Below the pieces are notes generated by a model, which worked only from the letters and a program-made list of their open reading frames with translations, was not told the DNA's origin and did not search any database. Below, in pieces: positions 14,554 through 27,101 of a stretch of DNA of 64,000 bases (positions within the stretch are counted from its first letter, which is position 1; each line of letters opens with the position of its first letter). The stretch is from Lates calcarifer. Its lineage: Eukaryota; Chordata; Actinopteri; Centropomidae. The stretch spans positions 12,426,194 through 12,490,193 of the forward strand of contig NC_066852.1 in the NCBI RefSeq assembly GCF_001640805.2, given 5' to 3'. Position numbers and translations under genes: made by a program.

Positions 14554-16462
14554 GTAAGCACCATAATGTTTCCACTCTAACAGTCACATTATGCATCTTC
14601 TGCATATCCTCTCTGGTACTTCTCATCCTAATCCTACTTCTGCTCCAGACTCAACGCTCTTATGTATCCAGAGTTACTATATTCAAACAATTAACTCTGC
14701 TGACTTTCTGCACTGGTTCAGAACATAGGTATAAGCGAAGTGGATAGTTGGATGGTTTATCTGCATAGATCAAAAAAAGTTTGCAGTGTGCACATGAAAG
14801 ACAGTGTCTTTGGAAGTAATGGGACCAAACCAAATATTGATAGTTGTTATGATATGCAGGGTGGTGTGTGTCTGTCTCATACAGCACCTTTTTGAAACCA
14901 GAGTTTACTTAAGACAAATAGGAAAAAGGTTTTGGATCTGTTTTGTCATTTTATTTGTAAAATAAATGGTATGCATAATTGCATCAGAACATTTGGAAAA
15001 ATAAGTATGGGTTTTATTTCAATCATAAAACTACGCTTTCCTCATAAACACTTCCCCACAGAGACTAATGAGTGTGATCACACTTTTATTAAAAAAAAAA
15101 AACTGCAGAGCAAACATTTTTCAACAAAACACTGCACTATAGAGCGACATTCCTCTTACTGAGCATCTTAACATCTTAACAGCCATTAGTGTCAAAACCT
15201 CATGATTCTGGGACTGAGTAATTTATCATAGGCTGAAATAAATATCCATCACATAAAGTAAGTTAAAGATCTGTATAATCTCTGTAAAGTATTACTGTCC
15301 TTGGGAGTTAATCTTTTTGCCATGAACTTCAGATTCCAGTGCTCCAGGTTATGAATTGGATTTTTTCCCTCTTGCCTTTTCTCTCCTACTGCCAACTGTG
15401 CCCAACATCCTTCTTTCTATCCTGCTATCCATTTCTCATAGTAAGCCTCTGCATTGTGGGCTGAATCAGCACCATCAGTGGAAATATAGACCCTTGGGCC
15501 AGAGAAAAGGCTTTATATCTGCTTCCAGTATGTGAAATATCCTTGCTGAGTGTGCATTTTCTGTAGAGGAAAAAAAGAAGTGTATATTTCCCAAGTTTCT
15601 TCTAACTTTGGTGAGCACCCACAGATTTGCTCTCAAATTCTTCATTCCTAATAATCATAGCTTGATCGTACATAGACAGTTGCTGTTCATATGAAGCAGA
15701 ATATGAGTAGAAGGGATGAGTGGAACAGTTACTTGTCTGCTTTTTTTGTCTGTGCAAACATAATATCACACTAATACATCCACTGTAGTCACATACATGA
15801 TGCAGGTTTACAGAACATGTTTTCAACCTACATTAGACCTGCTCAAATGCAATCTCTCTTACAGGTTCATTTCTGGCCAACTACATTAGCAGAGAGTGGA
15901 TTCTGGAGTGTAATTAAATACAGTTTACTGCCAATGCCAAAGAATGACTAACAGAATTATCAAATAGGTTCAGTGTGGTGTCCTGCTGGAATTCAAACCA
16001 GAACCAGTTATTACAGTAACCCCTGTTCACTCGTGCACGTAAAAGCTTACAATGCCGGGGTCCCAAACTGAGTTGAAGAACTTTTAACGTAGTTACACCA
16101 ATGGTAAACAGTGCATTTGGTCTAAAAGGGTCTATTTGGATGTCATCTGTGGTTACCACATTATGTGAATCTGTAAGGCTGTTGATGAAGTAGACCTTTT
16201 TATGCACAACTGAAAAATGGCGCACAAAGGTGTGCAGCCTCCACAAGGCATTTAGTTGAGCAGCCAACACCCATCTGAGTTCTTTTGTCATTAATGTGTC
16301 AAAGTCACTGGAGGGCTAGGAAGTGAGAGTTATTTTAAGCGGAGCATTTATATCACAGAAGAATGAGACAGCTTCTTTTTACCATTATTATATTTACAAT
16401 AACTGCACTGTGGGTACAACATATATTGTAGTGAAACGTGAACGAGGACTTTGAAAATAAAA
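14554..16462. other. intron-like DNA
   Basis: No gene, repeat family or strong motif recognised. The 125-codon minus-strand frame at 15914-16291 has no recognisable domain. Confidence 0.45.
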
Positions 16463-16463
16463 A

Positions 16464-16538
<75 letters not shown>
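16464..16538. repeat. compound (TG)n(TA)n(CA)n palindromic microsatellite
   Basis: A TG run (16464-16486) is followed by a TA run interrupted once by TG (near 16505), then a CA run (16527-16538). Because TG and CA are complementary and TA is self-complementary, the whole tract is an imperfect inverted repeat that can fold into a long hairpin or cruciform. Confidence 0.93.
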
Positions 16539-16999
16539 CTGAAAACTGTGTACGTAATGTCCCATAGCCTAAAGAGCTCTCGCACTTTGTCCTGCTTTAC
16601 CCAAGCTTGTAATGCTGTAAACCACTAATTCGGTCTGCTTAAGTGCTGCTAAATGCAATGTTTGCAAAGTTCACCTCATTAGTCAAAAATCATGTCAAGG
16701 TTATTTTTTTATGTATTATTAATTGGTTTTCATTATTTAAGAGGAGGAAAAGTATGTAAGGGAAATATCAGATGTGCTCCTGTTCCACTCCACTGACATG
16801 CTCACATGTCCTCTGTGCTCACGTGCTGACCCCTGAGAAGGGGCACAGAGAAACAAAGTAAACAAACTTGTGCTGGGAACTGTAGCTAACAAGCTACTCA
16901 GGCATTTTGATACCTAAATGTATCATCTTATGGCCACCTAGAATTCACAAAACCATATTTACATAATCATACAACTCTCATTTTCACATCTTTATCAGT

Positions 17000-17227
17000 C
17001 CATAACAGCTTGTATTGCTTGTATTTTTTTTGGGGGGGGGTCACCTTTATTTAGACAGGACAGTGGAGATGAGACAGGAAACAGGGAGAGAGAGCAAGGG
17101 AATGACACACAGTAAGGGTCCGGCTGAACCGGGAGTCGATCCGGGGACCAGCTGCTTAGGGCACTTAAGCCTATGTGGTACGCGCCCCAACCATTTGGCT
17201 ACGGGGTGCCCCATAACAGCTTGTATT
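17000..17227 (-). mobile_element. tRNA-derived SINE with target-site duplication
   Basis: A short retroposon inserted in minus orientation. A 17-bp direct repeat (CCATAACAGCTTGTATT at 17000-17016 and 17211-17227) is a perfect target-site duplication. On the minus strand the head carries pol III promoter boxes: box A TAGCCAAATGG (17191-17201) and box B GGATCGACTCC (17132-17142). The tRNA-unrelated body is a run of CTCTCTCCCTGTTTCC text, then CCTGTCTAAATAAAGG, ending in a G/A-rich 3' tail. This body is typical of a SINE family widespread in percomorph fishes (from memory; family name not assigned). It is about 195 bp and looks intact. The perfect duplication suggests a fairly recent insertion. 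Confidence 0.9.
17132..17201 (-). promoter_or_regulatory. SINE internal pol III promoter (boxes A and B)
   Basis: Box A at 17191-17201 and box B at 17132-17142, both on the minus strand and separated by 48 nt. Box B matches the GGTTCGANTCC consensus at all but one position. Confidence 0.8.
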
Positions 17228-17730
17228 TTACCAGTATGACCCACAGCTTTACTGACCGACCCCTAAACACTCCTTCACTGATCGCTGTGACTGTTCAGAG
17301 CTGGTTGACCTGTGAGTTCAGCCTAGCCAGTATGCAACAGAGGTACCATCAGAGGCAGTTGAGTGTGAAAATATGCTACAAACACTGATCACTGCTGTAA
17401 ATTGCTATCTTACAAGTAGTAGAGGCTGTATTTCTATCACTGTAATATTGCTAGTACTTCTACTCTCAGTTGCATACTTGTAGTCTTTCCATATGCCATT
17501 CTGTCTATATTGCTGACAGATGTCTGCTGTATTTATATGTTGTTGGTGAGGTGGGGCTTGGGGTTGAATGTGACATAGCCTTTTAGCCTTGAGGCGGAGT
17601 GTCCTACGTCATAGATTTTTCACACATTTTCGGGGAGAAGTGGACAGAATTATAATAATAACTCCTATTGCAGTAAACTGTATAAAATTGTTACTCTTTT
17701 AAGTAATATGGCAAACACAATAATCATTAC

Positions 17731-17782
17731 ACTTGCTAAACATCAACATTGTGAGCATGTTAACATGCTGACATAATGACTA
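17731..17782. repeat. fragment of a widespread teleost interspersed repeat
   Basis: The text GCTAAACATCAACATTGTGAGCATG followed by TTAACATGCTGAC matches a phrase I know from a very abundant fish repeat. The longer copy at 55703-56058 shares the same GAGCATGTT core. Only this short piece is recognisable here. Confidence 0.65.
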
Positions 17783-18499
17783 AGCACAGTTATGTTCTCT
17801 TGCTGCCTCCCTCTGCCTCCATTCTTCGTTTTTCCTTCTCCACCTTAATGAAGCTCCTCATCTCTGTATAAATATGGCTGGCCATTAAGTCTAGGTGACT
17901 TACAATCATCCTAGTAATAGTCCACTTACAGCATGATTTAGACTGTTTGGTTATAAGCTGTTTTGTCAGAACCATGTTTGCCAAATCTCTACAATGTCTG
18001 GTGACTGCAAAGTTGTAGTGACCTATAGTCACAAGGGCCAAAATTATGAGAAAAAGACTAGTTGAAAAATACCAGAATATCCCTTTAACAGTGCTACATT
18101 GTACCTGATAATTTACCTCACACTATTTGCATTTAATTGGCTGCAGCTGTGTCACTCTCCACAGAAGATATGTACCTCTTGTTTTCTGAATTTGTGCGCA
18201 CTTCCATTGTGTGCTATTTGTATTGAGCAGGATGAAAAATCTCATCTTAGGTTTCACTCAACTTACAGATTTATTTAACATATAATTGTTTGTGTATCAG
18301 CAGTCTGCTCTTTCCTACACATGTAAACAAACACTCGAGCGCACACATGCTCATGCACACACCTAAATAGCAGTAAATTGAACAGAGAAGGGCCACCTGG
18401 TTCCTGTGTGTTACAGAGAGCTTTACTTTTAGGGCGAGCCTCGCTACTTAGTTAAACAAAAGGGCCTCCATGTTGGTCCTCTAGATAAACACACTTTCC

Positions 18500-18760
18500 T
18501 GAGAAAACACGGACACGGTTACACTTTAACTTGCCCAGGGAGGCCACAGCTACATCCTCCCGGACAGTTTAGGTCAGACTAGGCTAGAGTTCAGACCCGC
18601 AGCGAGAATCATGCGCTGCACGTGAAACCATGCTGGCCTGTCAAACAATGGAGCCTTTGACAGCCATACCCCCCTCCCTAGTCCACAGTACAGTCAGAGC
18701 ACTGTCTCTCTAGGGCTTGGGTGTCACTCCCCATCTCTGTTGTGCTTCCCTGGAGCTGAC
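18500..18760. promoter_or_regulatory. GC-richer block with SOX / TGACAG palindrome, possible enhancer
   Basis: This stretch stands out from its AT-rich surroundings. It contains a perfect 8-bp inverted repeat, CTGTCAAA (18638-18645) and TTTGACAG (18656-18663), around a 10-bp spacer. Both arms carry the MEIS/PREP/TGIF core TGACAG, and the spacer overlaps a SOX-type AACAATGG (18644-18651). The CCTTTGA at 18654-18660 also fits a TCF/LEF site. Enhancer function is inference; cross-species conservation is not visible from one sequence. Confidence 0.3.
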
Positions 18761-19509
18761 CAGCTGGCTTCTAGGGTCTGGGATGTGAAAGCAGCAGCAC
18801 AGAGGAGGTACAGTCAAAGTTCAGCCCAGATTAACCCAACAGAGAGGCCAGCAGCTTCTCAGCCCAGTCAAGTCCAAGCTATCCCTGCATAAATAACCTG
18901 ATAAGCTGGGACATTTTAGAGGAGGTTGAACTGGTCTGTTTTAGTCAGCACCCACCTCTGATAATCTCCACTCTGGTCTGGTTTTGATCAATGTGAAACA
19001 TCATTTTTTTATGCTTTATATTTTGCATATATTTCAGTACACACAGTATTATATTTTAATTACATCTTTACAAAGATATGTAAAACACCAGAATGGCTTT
19101 AAAATTGAAGTTATTTGCAATAACAGTGTTGTCTTCCAGTATACATATTGTCAAGAGTGCAGCTGGGAGGAGAGGCATAAGGATTGTTAAGGGTGCATTA
19201 CAGACACTGTTTGCTATGTTTAGGTTGTACTGAGTTCATACAGTCATATCACAGGTGTTTACTCAGTATCTCAAAGGAGAGAGGAGGAACAGTTATAGTG
19301 TGTCACTATGCCAAGTGGATAAACAAAGTGTTGACTGGTTCTACCCTGAAGCTGTTGTGTTAGGATTTACGTACAGTGAAAATAGAGGCGTTAAATGAAG
19401 CAAAAAGCCTGAACAGTTCCACATTTAAACAAAGAATAAAGGATCCTTATCTTAGTGGTAAATGATGAACATTAATGCAAGCAATAAGTGTTATCTGATG
19501 GTGTAGTTA

Positions 19510-19690
19510 TGCAGAGCTGCCACCTCCCCCCAGCCCAGCGGCAGTCATGTAAACAGACAGCGCTCTGGAGGAATGCTGGACTCTGTGACCTCCCGCCCCG
19601 AGTGCTGTTACAGTGCACTGAGTTCAGCTGAAATAGCCCGCCCCACACTGCGCCTCCCCATAGCTCCGCCTTGCCCTACCCCAGCCTGAG
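19510..19690. promoter_or_regulatory. GC-rich block, possible regulatory element
   Basis: A second local GC-rich stretch with several CCCGCCCC/GCCCCAC runs (SP/KLF-like), a forkhead-type GTAAACA (19550-19556) and a TEAD-like GGAATG. It has no good donor downstream, so an exon is unlikely. Confidence 0.22.
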
Positions 19691-20210
19691 GCCCCTCAGG
19701 GTGGAAAAAAACACACCTCTTTCACCCAACACCACAGCCTTCTCACACACACACACACAGACAAGTGCTCAAGTGCTTCTTTTCTTTACTACCCCAGCTG
19801 TCAGAGCAGCTAGGTCTTGTTGTTTAGACAGTTTCAACCTTCATTTGAAAGATTTTTAATTTACTTAGGCCTTCCTCATTCATTTCATCTTGTTGAGTAA
19901 AGAATGATGTTTATTGTTGTTGGAAATACTTTGTGAGCTTTAGATATTTTTCAGTGAAAACACATCATTTCAGTCCATCGTAAATAAACTTGTGCCTGGC
20001 ACTTAGAGGTTCCTTTACTTTTTTTTCCCTTGTCAGTCAGTATTTGATATTTGCTAACCTTCTGACATGCTGATATACTGTATGCGGGTGGAGAATAAAA
20101 GTACTTTTATATTTTTAAAAAAGGCAAGTGTGTGGTTTCTGAGAAATTAAACTCTTTCATTGCTTAAAATGTTGCAGATGTAGTTTGGGAGAGGCATAGT
20201 GTCAAGCAGA

Positions 20211-20226
20211 CACTGCCCTCTGCTGG
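20211..20226 (-). promoter_or_regulatory. CTCF-like binding site
   Basis: The minus strand reads CCAGCAGAGGGCAGTG, matching the CTCF core CCASYAGRKGGCRS at every position. The motif is a strong consensus match, but I cannot see whether it is bound. Confidence 0.6.
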
Positions 20227-20501
20227 AGTGCAAACAGAGGAGAAAGGGCAGGTCAACAAGGAAAGATGCCCTAAGATGTGTTTGTGAAGTCACACAGACT
20301 CACACTTTAGAAAGTACAGGGAAAGGGAGAAGAGGCAAGGCAAGAGACACTGAAATTGAGGACTGATAGAAATACAGTCTGCTTCGCAAATAGTTGTATG
20401 CAACCGCACTGATGATTATCACTTTGCTGCACCTCATCACATTAAACACAAGGGGTCTTACACATATTTGCATTGGTCATGCACACAATTAGACGTGGAG
20501 G

Positions 20502-20566
20502 CACACACGCATGCACACACACACACATGCTCGTTCACAGGCACGCATGCACACACAGACACACAA
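20502..20566. repeat. CA-rich imperfect microsatellite
   Basis: Repeated ACAC/GCACGCATG text with interruptions, low complexity. Confidence 0.8.
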
Positions 20567-20728
20567 TCGCAGTTAGCCGTTGTCTGAGGAAACGAGGAGC
20601 TGTCTGGTGCCATAGCAACCAATGCGGATATCCCACCCTTCTAGAGCAAGAGATAAAAAAAACAGAAGTGGCAATGACAGATTGACAAGACCCTAATGAG
20701 ATCCTTGATACAGAGATGAACAGAGTCA

Positions 20729-20804
20729 GTCTATCTATCTGTCTGTCTGCCTAATTTATCTGTCTGTCTGCCTGTCTTTCTATCTGTCTGGCTGGTTGTC
20801 TGCC
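20729..20804. repeat. (TCTA/TCTG)n degenerate tetranucleotide repeat
   Basis: Alternating TCTATCTA, TCTGTCTG and GCCTGTC units with point changes; an old, decayed microsatellite. Confidence 0.8.
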
Positions 20805-21360
20805 AGCTTGTCACAGTGAGACTAAATGGGGAAGCAGAAGCATTAAAGTGTGGCAATGGCGACATCGGGGACTTTGAGAAAAGAAAATGCAAGAAAAAGA
20901 ACAGCAGAGTGTGGGCGAGAAAAGGGGAGAGCACAAACTGATGGGGAAGGACAGAAATGAAACGAGGCAAGAAGAAAAAGACTTAGACTGCTCTCTGGGG
21001 CATGTCTGTCTGTTATGAGCACAGAGCCACAGCCTGAAAACACAGACACTGCCGCAGTCTGCATCAGCCTGCCTTTCACCGCTGTGACTCCCATTTGAAC
21101 TGCAATCTCATATGTAATACTATTATTCTGGCCCATATACCAGGTTACATAACACTCCGAGCCAAATCCTGACCTCATTCTGCAAAACAGCCACTCTTGG
21201 TCTGATCAAAATGTTAGACTCCATATCAACGCTGAAGTACGTGGAGTACGGGAGCAAAAACAAGTCAGACATTACAGCTTTGTTATTAGCCAGTGTCTGA
21301 TGATTTGGAAAGCTACTTGCTCTACATATAATCTATTCATCTTTCTTTTCTCTTCCTTAG

Positions 21361-21413
21361 GTGGCAGGATGAACCCCTGTGGTGGATGGAAAGCAGTGAC
21401 CGTGTTCCCACCG
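21361..21413 (+). other. candidate 53-nt noncoding exon
   Basis: The acceptor is CTTTTCTCTTCCTTAG ending 21360 and the donor is CCACCG|GTAAGTT (GT at 21414), an excellent pair. The block is more GC-rich than its flanks. It can be read as coding in frame with 14494-14553, but no family is recognised, and in a microRNA host locus a noncoding exon is the simpler reading. Confidence 0.4.
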
Positions 21414-22538
21414 GTAAGTTGAGTCTTTACTGAGCATCACTTCCTAGGCTGGCCTGCAGGTGGAAGTCACACCCACTGCTGTGTGCTTTACACACAGCAC
21501 AATGCGAGCATCATCACCACTGACGGGGGGAAAAAAAAACCCCAAAAAACTCCACTCCCATTTCACCATTCCTATCTGCCAAGTTTGGTGTGATATGACA
21601 AAGTGGCAGATTGTTGATGGCCACTTCACCTTAGTGCTACGCTGTGTGAGTGAGAGTCTGCGTGTGTCTGTGTGTTTTTGTTTTGTCTGTTTGGTGTTGC
21701 TGCTGTTTATGGCAGACGACCACATGAAGCGACTCATAGCACTGGCGTGACCTAATTTTTTTTTCTTTTTTTACCACGGTGTCATTGTGAGGTCTGTGTG
21801 ATGCCAGCCAGCTTCACTAATGCTGTTGAGCTTTGATGTGCTGCCCTGAAGTGAGCTTGGAGCTTGTCAGTGCAGAGGGAGAGAGGGTTGAATGAGACTT
21901 GAGAGGGGTCATGACCTTAACTTATCTGAAAAAAGTGGATTGTTGATTAAAATGAACATGTCTCCTGTCGTATTATGGAGTAGTACGACCTCTAGTTGGT
22001 GGTTGTCATAAAGCAAATAGCCCTGAATGTAAGTCCAAATGCAAACAGCTTTTTGAGAAACCCTCTTTCCTTAAAATGCTTTCCCTCATATGACCTGATT
22101 TTTCCATTTTGATGCTACTTGCTCAGAGGAATTTACATGATAAATTAGAATTTTTCACTCTGGCTAAATGCAACCTAGCGAAAACCAAGAACAGGTGCGT
22201 TAGTCCTCCACTGCATCCCTGCGCTCGCCCCTCTGTGACTGAAAATATATCAAGGGCAGTGAAAAGCATCCAGGTGCTCCTCTGTCCCTTTGCTGGTTCT
22301 CTCTTACCTGGGGTGGCCTCGAGTGCCTCCTTCACTCCTCCCTAGGAGTGCAGCCCCACCTGATGCACACATCTGCTTGCCCACTCATCTACGCCATGGC
22401 TTGGGGAGGTGGGTGGTTGGCGGGTGTGGAGTGGGGTTGGAGCACCAGCCAATAATACTCCTTATCCAGACAGCATTGAAGTGACTTGACACATGTATTC
22501 AACCAATCACAGAGCACTGCAGCAAAGAAAGCAGCAGT

Positions 22539-22541
<3 letters not shown>

Positions 22542-22570
<29 letters not shown>
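22542..22570. repeat. A29 homopolymer
   Basis: 29 consecutive A. There is no recognisable retroposon body upstream. Confidence 0.95.
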
Positions 22571-22572
<2 letters not shown>

Positions 22573-23943
22573 CAGAAAGAAAAGAGTAAATACAGTGAGA
22601 ATTTATTCAAAGGGAGCATCTTTGCTGTGCTGTATTTTCGAACATTTTGCAAGTCACAGTATTCTGTATTCAACTGGGATGATAAAAGTACAATGTAATA
22701 ATACAGTTAAAGCAGCTTATTTAAATTATTAGGTGATAATTATTCAACTATTCATAATTATTATATATAGCTATTCAAGGTTAATATCATATTTTGAATT
22801 TGGTACATGCAGATGTCTTCATTATGGCTTCTCTCTCCTGAAACTGTTCTGTAAATACAGTCTGCCTTACAATCAGCAGCACCTCACCCACCACCTCCCT
22901 ATCACACTGTTCCTCTTGAAAACAATGGGATGGCTGACCGTGGGATGGCCCTGAAATTACATGTTCTTCTGTTCACTGTTAAGAAAAGACAAAGAAGAAC
23001 CAATATGAGAGGGGATGTTTGGTCTCTGTCCAAATACATTCATCTCCTTTGAATTTCAACTTTGGATTGCCCCTCGATCCGAAACAGGATCACATAATTG
23101 TCTGGGTGACAGTTGTTCATTCATACAAGGTCAGTGTAACAGCAATCAGTGCCTTTTATTGAGAGGAAGATTAGAGTTTTGTCTGGGCATTGTTAAAGGG
23201 GGTAGCTCTTTTTCTGCTGATACAATGGAGCCGTAAACCTTCATATACCATTAAGTCACATGTGTGGAGTGCCTTGTTGCTACTGTACTGCGCTCCCAAC
23301 TGCGCCCCTGTCAGTTCTCAAAGAATCAACGCGGGATGTGACTTGTCAGCCTCGGTGTCTGTCAAGTCAGTCACAGCAGAAAAACAGCCTATTACCTTGT
23401 CTGACACAGTGTGGCAGTACGGTCTTAACGGCTACAGACACATGCCAGACAGCAGTGGCCAGCCGGCAGAGGACCTCTCTATCAGTGTACACTTTACTGT
23501 ACATGTCACTGTTCCCTCAATGCTGTTATTTCCGTGCATAATGAGTGAATCAGGGGAGAGCTTAGATGAGTGGTTTATGTCTACAGGTTTTACTGGCAGT
23601 GCTTGTTGCTGGTTGTGTTTTTTTATCTGTGCTTCATCATTGTGTTGACGTCACAGAAACCAGGTGGATATAAGTTTATGTTTCACTGACACGATGCAAG
23701 TGGGATATGGTCTAGAGCCAGCATTTTTCTTTCTATCCATTTGTGGGTAGACACATTCCTATAAGTTTAATAACTCATCAGAAATACATGTCAAATACTT
23801 CACTACTTCAGGGGCTACCTGAAAAATATGCTTAGTGAGAGAAAAAAGCAATTTCTAAAGCTACTCAATGTTTTCACATTACTACAGTAATTATAGTAAG
23901 CAGTTCATGACGTCCTTAGCATGACATAGTGGTTGCCTCTAAA

Positions 23944-24172
23944 AGGGAGGTCATTTTTTGTTTCATTTCTGTCGATCAGGATGTTTCCAGAACTTTTTAA
24001 CAGATTTCAATGAACTTTTGTGGAAGGTTCAGATTTGGGTCAAAAAAGGGACACACACACACGCACACACACAAAACCAAGTAATTAGTTTTTGGTGTGG
24101 GTCTGGATTAGGGTGCAGGTCAAGGATTTTATTTAGTGGATTTCTTCACATTGGGAGATATGGCATTTTAAA
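23944..24172 (+). repeat. copy of a common interspersed repeat
   Basis: The phrases AGATTTCAATGAACTTTTGTGGAAGG, GATTTGGGTCAAAAA, TTTTTGGTGTGGGTCTGGAT and CATTGGGAGATATGGCATTTT follow in the same order as in an abundant repeat I know from fish and invertebrate genomes. A (CA)n insertion splits it near 24052-24072. Family name not assigned. Confidence 0.7.
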
Positions 24173-26120
24173 AATGTTTTCCTGTTTCCATGCTTGATTT
24201 AAAAAAGAAAAAAGTATGGCATTTCATCTAAAAAAACAGAATTGTTCAGATTTGACAGAGCTGCAAAAGAGCTGCATTAACTACTAATGTTTACAATAAA
24301 ATGAGGATGATTTCTAGCAGCTTAAGAAAGTTTTATTTTTTACAATTTATAAAAGGAATCCTTTCTGAGGAATCCCTCTTAAATTCAGCACAGAAGAAGC
24401 CACTTAGATAAAAGATTTAATTTTCTCAACTAGTCAGCAACCTGTTTAGAGAGTTTACTTGAAATCAGAGGGAACCACGTTCTTTGAGGTAGGGACGAAT
24501 GCACTGGATGTAGTGTGTTTTTATAATAACTTGACAAATAACCCACTTACTTGTGTCTGAAGAAGTTGAAATGAAGAGTAAGTCTGTGGTGAAGCTGGTG
24601 CCACTGAAATTATTTCTCACCTATACCATGTTTGGGCTTTCTAATGCTAAGTCAAAGCTGAATATAACATAATGTCTGCAGTCCTCTTAGTCTGTTACTT
24701 AAACACAGAGCAATTTATTCACACAATAGAGCAGTCCATATCTCACTGTAAATATTATCATTTCTGTCTTTGCCAAGCAGCAGGAATTCATATTTCTGAC
24801 TATTCTGTAGGTTTGCACAACTCTGTCACAGGTTTATATTTCATTAACTCTCAATGGAAGCTTTTGGAATTAAGTACTGATGTTTTGAATAATCATCAGT
24901 CATTTTAACCAATATTTTTGTTTTACTGTAGTTGCACAAAGAATTAGTTTTTGTATTTTATTAAAACTAAATTTTACATTATTAACTGCTTTATACATTA
25001 CAGAGAGAATACCGTCAAATAATGTATTAGTACTTAGTGGCACACATTGTATTCATTTAACAACAACAACAACAACAAAAAAAAATCTGGACTTTTACAG
25101 TGCAGTCATACCATTCTGTCTGTTTTACACATTAGTCAGGAAAGTTATAACTGTCAGCTTTTAAAATGTGCGTCCTGATGCTGTACCTTCCGCCTTTATT
25201 TAATTCAATAATGTTATGTTATTGTTCTTTTCTAAGGATCATAGCCACATATCTGAGATTCTTACCGTTTTTTACTGGGCATGAAGGAATGTCTCTTAAT
25301 TCTCGTCTCACCACCTCAACTCACTAAGACCTGAAAGAGACAAAGAAGAAAGACAATTCCCTCCCACCAAAGTTAAACTGAGAAGTCACTGAAATATGAG
25401 AAAAACTGCCTGATAATCAGAATGAACTGCTATTAACTTTCCCTTTACTGTTTAAATCACTGAAATGGTACGAGATGTGGGCTGCCATTCAGAGGTCTGG
25501 AACAAGGCTAACTGAAACTGGGAGATCCATCAAAATGATGTCGGTATTAAAATATAAAAATAGATATTTTTAATCTTGAGTTGGAATTCATTTGATGATT
25601 TTATTTTGAGTTGAGCTGGGTTATGATGTAGCTCACATTTTTCTGGTCTTAAAATCTACATTATAGTTTAGTCATTTATTTGTAACTAATGTCAAGTTGT
25701 TTCAAGTAGTTTATGAAAACGTCATATTAATATTGAGGTGAGGAAAAATTCAGGTGATTCGTGATTTTTTGTAAACACTCTTGGCTCTGAGGCTGAGTGT
25801 GATGACAGCGTCATATGGGTCAATGCATAATGACGATATTAGGAATGTGATTGTCATGTGCAACACTGAGGAGAGAGACTGCTGTCTACACGCTGTCTGT
25901 ATCTGTCCCTCCCTCCCTCCCAGTCTCACAGCTATAGTTCATGACTCACTAGGGTCACTAGGCAACGCAAGTGTGTGCGCGCGAGGGTGTGTGTGTGCGC
26001 ACGCACGTACACAGTGGAAAGGCTTAGGAGGATACAGTACAGTGTAGACTTGGGTGGATCTCTTCATACCCTCGACCACTGCACAAGACTATGTGAAAGA
26101 CGTCTTGATTGTTCCAGACT

Positions 26121-26158
26121 GTGGGTGTGTGTGTGTGGGTGGGTGGGTGTGGGGGTGT

Positions 26159-26199
<41 letters not shown>

Positions 26200-26216
26200 C
26201 GCGTGTGTGTGTGTGG
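26121..26216. repeat. (GT)n microsatellite with GGGT interruptions
   Basis: About 96 bp of GT-rich repeat containing a pure GT run (about 26164-26195), GGGTGGGTGGG at the left and GTGCGTGCGC at the right. Z-DNA-prone; the G3 runs may form a quadruplex. Confidence 0.93.
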
Positions 26217-26680
26217 TCGAGTTTTGGGTTGGTGGAATGACTCTTTTGATTCATGTTCTTCCGCAAGTGAAAGCAACCGCAACTGAGTCATCAGACACAA
26301 TAGCAGTGATGTCTACACACCCTGGTGCCACAAACACACACATTTGAATTCCTTGATTGAGGAACTTTAGGATTTTTGCTTGCTCATAATTGCTTTCCAC
26401 TGTTGTGAATCATGTCCCAAATGGTATTGGAATGACACACCCAACAGTTGTTTGATTTATTGCTTTAGAGACAATAGCATTTATTCAGTAGAGAGACACA
26501 GACAGTGTTGACTCATTCATCTGAACTACTGACCCACAGTTGAAGAGGAGTACAGTGACACTAATGGTGCTCTTTTGGTAGTGTAACTATGAATGAATGT
26601 ATGCAAAGGAAAAGATTCCAGTTGAATAAGGTGAATTTATTGTTTATAGTGAAACCCACTGAATGGTATACGCATTAATC

Positions 26681-26699
26681 TTTTTTTTTTTTTTTTTTT
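26681..26699. repeat. T19 homopolymer
   Basis: 19 consecutive T. Confidence 0.95.
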
Positions 26700-27101
26700 C
26701 TGATGAATACAAACTCGGAGACATCTGAGGGGGATGAATGAGGACTGTAGAGACTTTAGAGTTAATTAATAAGGGAGTATATGTTGTACTTAACTTGTAT
26801 TTATTAACAATTATTTATGTTTCTTAATAATCATTTTTTTCTGTGACTGTTGCAGTTATAATTATCTGTTTAACATTTTTTTTTAGATTTCTGGTTTATA
26901 ATTACAGTAATGGAGGGGCAGCGTTCTTTCAATGCTGTATGTATGTATGTATCATGACAATATGTACAGACTCTCCTTTTACCCATTCTGTCAAAGCTTG
27001 TTTTTTACAGAAACAGTAGAATACAGTGTACATTTTATCACCAAGTCAGTCAGTGTTATTTTTCACACTTGTATATCCTGTCACTTGTAGTAATGACAGT
27101 C

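Noticed and set aside
14535..21413. Alternative coding reading starting at the ATG at 14535 and running through 21361-21413
   Set aside because: Weak start context, no recognised family, and continuing through the 63479 and 63950 blocks it stops at the window edge; in a microRNA host locus a noncoding reading is preferred.
23190..23648. Longest open frame, 152 codons, + strand
   Set aside because: No recognisable domain, no splice or promoter support, cysteine/serine-rich chance-like composition in a noncoding locus.
25975..26300. Histidine/threonine or cysteine/valine repeat frames
   Set aside because: Translations of the GT microsatellite.
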